From CAZYEI01 sp964646425 (GTDB lineage Bacteria > Bacillota_I > Bacilli_A > RFN20 > JAISJY01): a DNA stretch of 27,161 bases. Where the stretch lies: positions 1 to 27,161 of the forward strand of contig CAZYEI010000016.1 of NCBI GenBank assembly GCA_964646425.1, written 5' to 3'. Shown here one piece after another: positions 23,280 through 27,161 of the stretch. The first letter of the stretch is position 1; each line of letters opens with the position of its first letter. The position numbers were made by a program, and so were the translations under genes. The notes below the pieces were generated by a model. The model did not search any database. It was given only the letters and a program-made list of their open reading frames with translations, and had not been told where the DNA came from.

Positions 23280-23807
23280 ATGAATCTTGAAAAGATGTTA
23301 GTGGACGCACTAAAATCAAAAGATAGAATAATAATCGAAGAGGCATTTAAAATGATATATGACTCTTATTTTAAACTTGTCTATTTTTGCATTGCTAATA
23401 TTATTGATTCTAAAGAAGATGCAGAAGAATTAACTAATGATGTTTTTTTAAAATTTTTTAATCATCTAGATAATATTAATATAAATGGTAGTATTAAGTA
23501 TTATTTAACTACAAGTGCTAAAAATACTGCTTTAAATTTTTATAAAAAACAAAAAAGAATTGTAGTATGTGATTCATTTGATAATTTTGGTGTTAATAAT
23601 AATTATCAAGGCAATGAAATTATAGACAAAATAAAAGAAAATCTAACTATAGAAGAATCTAGTCTTATAATAGATCATGTCTTAACAGGAAAAAGTTTAA
23701 AAGAATTAGCGATAGAGAGCAATTCTAATATTAATACCACTAAAAGTAAATATCGAAGAGCTGTTCTTAAACTTAGAAATGTTTTAGGAGGTGCTAAACA
23801 TGAATAA
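23280..23807 (+). CDS. ECF-like sigma-70 family RNA polymerase sigma factor
   Basis: A 175-residue two-domain sigma factor. Region 2 spans about 23-90: YDSYFKLVYFCIANIID, then SKEDAEELTNDVFLKFFNHL (the D-A-E-E-L-T-x-D-V-F-x-K signature of the -10 recognition helix). After a loop, region 4 covers about 120-172 with LTIEESSLIIDHVLTGKS and SLKELAIESNSNINTTKSKYRRAVLKL, the HTH that reads -35 DNA. Region 1 and 3 are absent, as in ECF sigmas. The ATG has AGGGATGAG upstream. It overlaps the next gene by eight bases; that product is a membrane protein likely to be the cognate anti-sigma. The regulon is unknown. Confidence 0.9.
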   Translation: MNLEKMLVDALKSKDRIIIEEAFKMIYDSYFKLVYFCIANIIDSKEDAEELTNDVFLKFFNHLDNININGSIKYYLTTSAKNTALNFYKKQKRIVVCDSFDNFGVNNNYQGNEIIDKIKENLTIEESSLIIDHVLTGKSLKELAIESNSNINTTKSKYRRAVLKLRNVLGGAKHE

Positions 23808-24642
23808 GAGAAAAATTGAAAAAGAAATAAAAAATAATTTAAATATTTCAAATAATTTTGAGAAGATAAAAAATAAAATAGATTTTGATAAATATACTGA
23901 AAAAGTGAAAGATGCTCAAATTAATTTTGAAAACAAATGGTGGAAATTAGCGATTATTAGTTGTTTTACTTTAATAATTATTTCATTTTATTTAGGAGAA
24001 TTATCTCCACAATTAAATATGACTAAGCCCAGCACTGGAGAAAACAATTCTTTTAATAATTCAAGTCAATTTATTTCTAAAGTTGAAAGCGGAACAAGTG
24101 AATATGTATCAACAATTATAACAAGTGCTTCAGCACCAAATGATGATACAGATTTTAAACAGTCGGGAGCAGGAATGATAAATAATTATACAGAAGAAAA
24201 TGGGTATTTTGAATATAATAATATTGGGTACCAATCATATGCTCTAATTGATGTTAATAAGGAATATAATATTAATGAAACAATCGAAGTAATTATTTAT
24301 CTTGGAACAAGTAAAACTGATGTTGAATCATTTGCTACTTCAATCATTATGAGCGATTATTCGAGTGAGTGCGAAAAGATAGTATTGGAAGATATAAGCG
24401 AATTTAGTTATTTAAATTACCCTTTAGATGAACAAGAAGATAATGGTATAAAATATACATATATTAAGAAAAATGTATTAGTAAAAATAGATTTATCATT
24501 ACTTTCTTGCAATGAAGGAATAGTATATATTGGATTAAATAAAGATGATAATTTAAATTATCAAGAGCATGGCGTTTTAGGAAGTGAATATCATTATCAA
24601 AAAACAGAAGAAAAGATTAAATTTTCTAAAGAAATAAACTAA
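23800..24642 (+). CDS. single-pass membrane protein, probable anti-sigma factor
   Basis: A 280-residue protein from ATG 23800, with GGAGGT six bases upstream and an eight-base overlap with the sigma factor gene. Residues 1-48 are a charged, Lys/Glu-rich cytoplasmic segment, 49-66 one transmembrane helix (KLAIISCFTLIIISFYL), 67-105 a Ser/Asn-rich linker and about 110-280 an extracytoplasmic domain of mostly beta character with acidic residues. There is no HxxxCxxC zinc motif. The topology and coupling to a sigma gene are typical of anti-sigma factors, but the sequence matches no family I can name, so the function is inferred from context. The outside domain may sense an envelope signal. Confidence 0.7.
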   Translation: MNKRKIEKEIKNNLNISNNFEKIKNKIDFDKYTEKVKDAQINFENKWWKLAIISCFTLIIISFYLGELSPQLNMTKPSTGENNSFNNSSQFISKVESGTSEYVSTIITSASAPNDDTDFKQSGAGMINNYTEENGYFEYNNIGYQSYALIDVNKEYNINETIEVIIYLGTSKTDVESFATSIIMSDYSSECEKIVLEDISEFSYLNYPLDEQEDNGIKYTYIKKNVLVKIDLSLLSCNEGIVYIGLNKDDNLNYQEHGVLGSEYHYQKTEEKIKFSKEIN

Positions 24643-24659
24643 TATAATTTTATAAGATT

Positions 24660-24706
24660 AGAAATAGTATATTAAAAATAGATGGATTAATTTCTCACTA
24701 TTTTTG
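24660..24706 (+). terminator. possible weak terminator after the sigma/anti-sigma operon
   Basis: AAATAGT (24662-24668) can pair with ACTATTT (24698-24704), followed by a short T run, but the loop is about 29 bases, so this is doubtful. Confidence 0.3.
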
Positions 24707-24735
24707 TTGCTTGTTTTACTTTTTTTTCTTATAAT
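24707..24735 (+). promoter_or_regulatory. promoter of the alcohol dehydrogenase gene
   Basis: TTGCTT (24707-24712), 17 bases, TATAAT (24730-24735). Transcription would start near 24742, where an in-frame ATG lies, so the start at 24766 is preferred. Confidence 0.75.
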
Positions 24736-24765
24736 TTATTTATGAATTGTAAAGGAGAGATTTCA

Positions 24766-25929
24766 ATGATATATGATTTTGAATATTGCAATCCTACTAA
24801 AATATATTTTGGTAAAAATTCTTTAGATAGTTTAGAAAAAGAATTAAAAAATTATGGTAAAAACATCCTTTTAGTATATGGTGGTGGATCCATTAAAAAG
24901 TTTGGATTATATGATAAAGTAATAGATATTTTAAAAAAATGCGATAAAAATATTTTTGAATGTTTTGGGGTTATGCCTAATCCAACATTAAAGAAAATGT
25001 TAGAGGGGGCTAAGATTGCCAAAGATAATCAAATAGATTTAATTTTAGCAATAGGTGGCGGTTCTGTAATTGATTGTGCAAAAGGTATTTCCGTTTCAGC
25101 GTATGCCGAAAATCCTTTTGTCCGTTATTGGCTAAATCAAGAAAAGGTTACTAATAAAATTATACCTGTAGGCACTATCTTAACTATGGTTGGTACTGCT
25201 TCTGAAATGAATGGTGGCTCTGTTATTACTGATGAGGAAAATAAAAGAAAAAAGGGTCGTGTATTCTCGTATGAAGTAAATCCGAAATTTTCAATTTTAA
25301 ATCCTGAATTAACATATACTGTTCCTAAATATCAAATGTTAAGTGGCATTTTTGATATTATGTCACATTTAATGGAACAATATTTTTCTGGTGAAGATGA
25401 TAATACATCTGATTATTTAATTGAAGCATTATTAAAGTCGGTGATTCATAGTACATATATAGCTCTTGAAAGACCTCACGACTATGAAGCAAGATCAAAT
25501 ATTATGTGGAGTTCTACAATGGCTTTAAATAAAATTGTAGGCTGCTCGAAACAGCAAGATTGGCAAGTTCATAGTATTGAGCATCAATTGGGAGCATATA
25601 CTGATTGTGCTCATGGAATGGGACTTGCGGTTATTTCGATCCCATACTATAAGCATATTTATAAATATGGTATGAAAAAATTTATTCGCTTTGCAAAAGA
25701 AGTATGGAATGTTGATGCTAATGGTAAAGATGACAATCAGATTGCTTTAGAAGGAATCGAGGCATTGGAAAAATTTATTAAAGAAACAGGAATGGCAACT
25801 ACTTTAAAAGAATTGGGAACTACAAAAGAAATGCTTCCATTTATTGCTAATTCCTCTGATATTGATGGATATTATAAAAAATTAACTCATAAAGAAATAT
25901 TAGATATATTAGAAGAATGCTATGAATAA
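24766..25929 (+). CDS. iron-containing alcohol dehydrogenase (butanol dehydrogenase/YqhD-like)
   Basis: A 387-residue NAD(P)H-dependent group III alcohol dehydrogenase that reduces aldehydes to alcohols in fermentation or detoxification. ATG 24766 follows AAGGAGAG at about six bases. The Rossmann-like N-terminal domain shows YGGGSIKKFGLYDKV and AIGGGSVIDCAKGI, with the GGGS nucleotide-phosphate loop. The iron ligands follow family spacing: Asp197 and His201 (FDIMSHLMEQY), His269 (within WQVHSIEH) and His283 (CAHGMGLA). Length is typical. It has its own promoter and a hairpin directly downstream that touches tRNA-Arg. Coenzyme preference and substrate cannot be read with certainty. Confidence 0.93.
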   Translation: MIYDFEYCNPTKIYFGKNSLDSLEKELKNYGKNILLVYGGGSIKKFGLYDKVIDILKKCDKNIFECFGVMPNPTLKKMLEGAKIAKDNQIDLILAIGGGSVIDCAKGISVSAYAENPFVRYWLNQEKVTNKIIPVGTILTMVGTASEMNGGSVITDEENKRKKGRVFSYEVNPKFSILNPELTYTVPKYQMLSGIFDIMSHLMEQYFSGEDDNTSDYLIEALLKSVIHSTYIALERPHDYEARSNIMWSSTMALNKIVGCSKQQDWQVHSIEHQLGAYTDCAHGMGLAVISIPYYKHIYKYGMKKFIRFAKEVWNVDANGKDDNQIALEGIEALEKFIKETGMATTLKELGTTKEMLPFIANSSDIDGYYKKLTHKEILDILEECYE

Positions 25930-25931
25930 AT

Positions 25932-25958
25932 AATTATGTGAGTATTTCACATAATTTT
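25932..25958 (+). terminator. hairpin after the alcohol dehydrogenase gene
   Basis: Perfect 10-base arms AATTATGTGA (25932-25941) and TCACATAATT (25947-25956) with a 5-base loop, and only four T before the tRNA starts at 25959. Weak tail, so partial read-through is likely. Confidence 0.65.
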
Positions 25959-26035
25959 GTCCTTGTAGCTCACTTGGAAAGAGCGATGGTTTCCGAAGCC
26001 ATAGGTAGTGTGTTCGAATCACATCAAGGACACCA
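25959..26035 (+). tRNA. tRNA-Arg (anticodon CCG)
   Basis: Acceptor GTCCTTG pairs with CAAGGAC, discriminator A, encoded CCA. D arm GCTC/GAGC, anticodon stem ATGGT/GCCAT around TTCCGAA (anticodon CCG, reading CGG), T arm GTGTG-TTCGAAT-CACAT with one G-T pair. No promoter of its own is seen between the dehydrogenase hairpin and the tRNA. Confidence 0.95.
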
Positions 26036-26047
26036 TTTTAGTTGATT

Positions 26048-26081
26048 AATCTTGATACAGTAAATGTATAGAGATTTTTTT
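26048..26081 (+). terminator. terminator of tRNA-Arg
   Basis: AATCT-tg-ATAC pairs with GTAT-ag-AGATT across a 7-base loop and runs into seven T (26075-26081). Confidence 0.65.
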
Positions 26082-26176
26082 GTTCTTAAACTGTGGTGCT
26101 AAATTGTAACAAAATTGCTATACTTTGCTCCTTTACTTTGTTAGATTTTTAGAAGTTTAAAGACTTATTTGTGAAG

Positions 26177-26204
26177 TTAACAAAAAATTAAAAAAAAATA
26201 TACA
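26177..26204 (+). promoter_or_regulatory. possible promoter of the P-loop kinase-like gene
   Basis: TTAACA (26177-26182), 16 bases of mostly A, TATACA (26199-26204), 40 bases before the start codon. The rest of 26082-26244 shows no gene. Confidence 0.4.
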
Positions 26205-26244
26205 AATTTTGAAAAATTATAGTGAAACATAATAGGAGGAAACT

Positions 26245-26838
26245 ATGCACCAAATCATATTTATAGATGGATTTAGTGGGATTGGTAAAACTACACTTGC
26301 AAAGAAATTACATGAGCATTATAAAGGGGTTTATATAGAACAATATATGATACCTGATTTTATAACAAAAGATGGTAAAACAGAAATCACTGGTCGTGAA
26401 GAAGATGAAACATTGTATCATTTAATGGTTGCAAATATTAAAGAATTTGCCAAATTAGACTATAAAAATATTATAGCTTTAGATTTTAATGAAATTAGAT
26501 TTAGAGATATACCTGTTGATTTTAAAGGTTATGACTATTTAATATTACATCTAGTTTGCAATAATAAGGAACAAAACTTAGAACAAATGAAAAATAGAGG
26601 CAAAGGACTTATTGATTTAGAAATGCTTGAAGAAGAATATTTAAGACGAGAAAAATATCCAAGGCCACTTTTGCCAAATGAAATAATAATTGATGTTACA
26701 GACAAATCGCCAGATGAAGTATTTAATCTTGCAGTAAATAAAATTGATAATACAAAATCATTATTAGATTATAAATATACTATGCCAGACAAAAGATGTT
26801 TCGGCACTTGGGTCCAAGCAGATAAAATTATACTATAG
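26245..26838 (+). CDS. P-loop kinase-like protein
   Basis: A 197-residue cytoplasmic protein of the small-molecule kinase type. ATG 26245 follows AGGAGG at seven bases. Walker A GFSGIGKTT (residues 9-17) comes right after strand 1; a strand NIIALDFNEIRF (about 75-86) may hold the Walker B-like Asp; YDYLILHLVCNN follows, and MKNRGKGL with EEYLRREKYPRP may be the lid and substrate segments. This order fits deoxynucleoside/shikimate/adenylyl-type kinases (AAA_18/AAA_33), but the acceptor cannot be told. A C-terminal tail (about 175-197, KYTMPDKRCFGTWVQ) is additional. It is monocistronic. Confidence 0.75.
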   Translation: MHQIIFIDGFSGIGKTTLAKKLHEHYKGVYIEQYMIPDFITKDGKTEITGREEDETLYHLMVANIKEFAKLDYKNIIALDFNEIRFRDIPVDFKGYDYLILHLVCNNKEQNLEQMKNRGKGLIDLEMLEEEYLRREKYPRPLLPNEIIIDVTDKSPDEVFNLAVNKIDNTKSLLDYKYTMPDKRCFGTWVQADKIIL

Positions 26839-26875
26839 AAGTATTCAGGAAAATCTATCTAAAAATAAAAAAATG

Positions 26876-26902
26876 AACACTCAAAAAAGACTTTTGAGTG
26901 TT
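26876..26902 (-). terminator. 11-bp hairpin with a T run only on the minus strand
   Basis: AACACTCAAAA (26876-26886) and its perfect complement (26892-26902) enclose a 5-base loop. On the plus strand no T run follows; on the minus strand the hairpin is followed by CATTTTTTTATTTTT, so it looks like a terminator for leftward transcription, although no leftward gene is seen here. Confidence 0.5.
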
Positions 26903-26945
26903 GCAAGATATAAGAAAATCAAACCTTATAAAATCTAATGGGGTT

Positions 26946-26982
26946 AAAAAGCAATCATTTTATTATAATGATTGCTTTTTTT
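26946..26982. terminator. bidirectional terminator
   Basis: Arms AAAAAGCAATCATT (26946-26959) and AATGATTGCTTTTT (26967-26980) around a 7-base loop, then further T. This is the likely end of the P-loop kinase-like transcript. Confidence 0.85.
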
Positions 26983-27001
26983 CTATGGCGTTAATTAATG
27001 T

Positions 27002-27136
27002 TTGTATATAATTATTATTAAACTAAGCTATTGCATTTATAATAACGACACCAAAAAAGTGAAAATTATTGAAAAAAGTACAAAAAATTATACTTTAGAT
27101 GCTTTAAAAGATAGACAAAGAGAGATAAATAAGTAA
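27002..27136 (+). other. short open stretch, possible gene remnant
   Basis: The frame is open for 44 codons from a TTG to TAA at 27134, ending in KSTKNYTLDALKDRQREINK, which looks like natural protein. There is no ATG and no ribosome binding site, so it is either a truncated gene end or chance. It lies in the final 320 bases, which otherwise hold only the two hairpins. A GGAGTGG near 27153-27159 may be the ribosome binding site of a gene starting outside the window. Confidence 0.25.
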
Positions 27137-27161
27137 AATAAAAGAAAAGATTGGAGTGGTA

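Noticed and set aside
26085..26150. Minus-strand short frame downstream of tRNA-Arg that could be an integrase or transposase end
   Set aside because: Only about 20 codons, no start, no recognisable motif; chance in AT-rich DNA is likely, and no attachment-site repeat of the tRNA 3' end was seen nearby.
1..27161. CRISPR array, insertion sequence, prophage or defence island
   Set aside because: No regularly spaced repeats, transposase, integrase, phage structural genes or defence nuclease/toxin pairs were found on either strand.

Overview
The window is AT-rich chromosomal DNA with short intergenic gaps, strong AGGAGG-type ribosome binding sites, U-tailed hairpin terminators and CCA-encoding tRNA genes. 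This fits a low-GC Bacillota. Exported proteins carry Ser/Thr/Asn-rich linkers after a lipobox cysteine, and rubrerythrin, an iron-dependent alcohol dehydrogenase and polysaccharide-binding lipoproteins are present, so an anaerobic, probably gut-associated, uncultured Bacilli/Erysipelotrichia-like organism is my best guess (inference only). TGG is the only Trp codon seen in intact genes and TGA ends at least two of them, so the standard bacterial code applies.

Layout. 1-3340: 3' part of a rubrerythrin gene, an endonuclease/exonuclease/phosphatase-fold hydrolase, a GH16 beta-glucanase lipoprotein coupled to a DUF1294 membrane protein, then a convergent 99-aa P-loop protein. 3450-6110: a Cthe_2159-type carbohydrate-binding beta-helix lipoprotein, tRNA-Asp with its own promoter and terminator, and a Nudix hydrolase. 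6160-11017 (minus): an operon pth-mfd-exoA. 11143-14442: dut, an M42 aminopeptidase coupled to a PucR-type HTH protein, and an orphan MsmK/UgpC-type sugar ABC ATPase whose promoter holds a near-consensus cre site and a 9-bp dyad related to one ahead of the aminopeptidase gene. 14443-15150: a decayed lipoprotein gene. 15152-19118: an ABC exporter, an unknown 118-aa protein divergent from ung, and galU. 19291-21903: a three-gene ABC-2 exporter (COG4586/4587/3694 type). 21965-24642: a PTS EIIC_2-type permease with a structured leader, divergent from an ECF-like sigma factor overlapping a single-pass membrane protein that is probably its anti-sigma factor. 24766-27161: iron alcohol dehydrogenase, tRNA-Arg, a P-loop kinase-like protein, and an intergenic end with two strong hairpins.

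How the genes work together. dut, ung and exoA cover uracil avoidance, uracil excision and AP-site cleavage, and mfd adds transcription-coupled repair, though the genes lie in separate operons. The GH16 enzyme, the Cthe_2159-like protein, MsmK and the PTS permease point to life on polysaccharides and sugars. No CRISPR array, insertion sequence, prophage or recognised defence system is visible. The most unusual items are regulatory: the terminator whose 3' arm is the GH16 ribosome binding site, the dyad pair around the aminopeptidase/PucR operon, and the PTS leader hairpin. The sigma/anti-sigma pair and the multiply broken lipoprotein gene also stand out.
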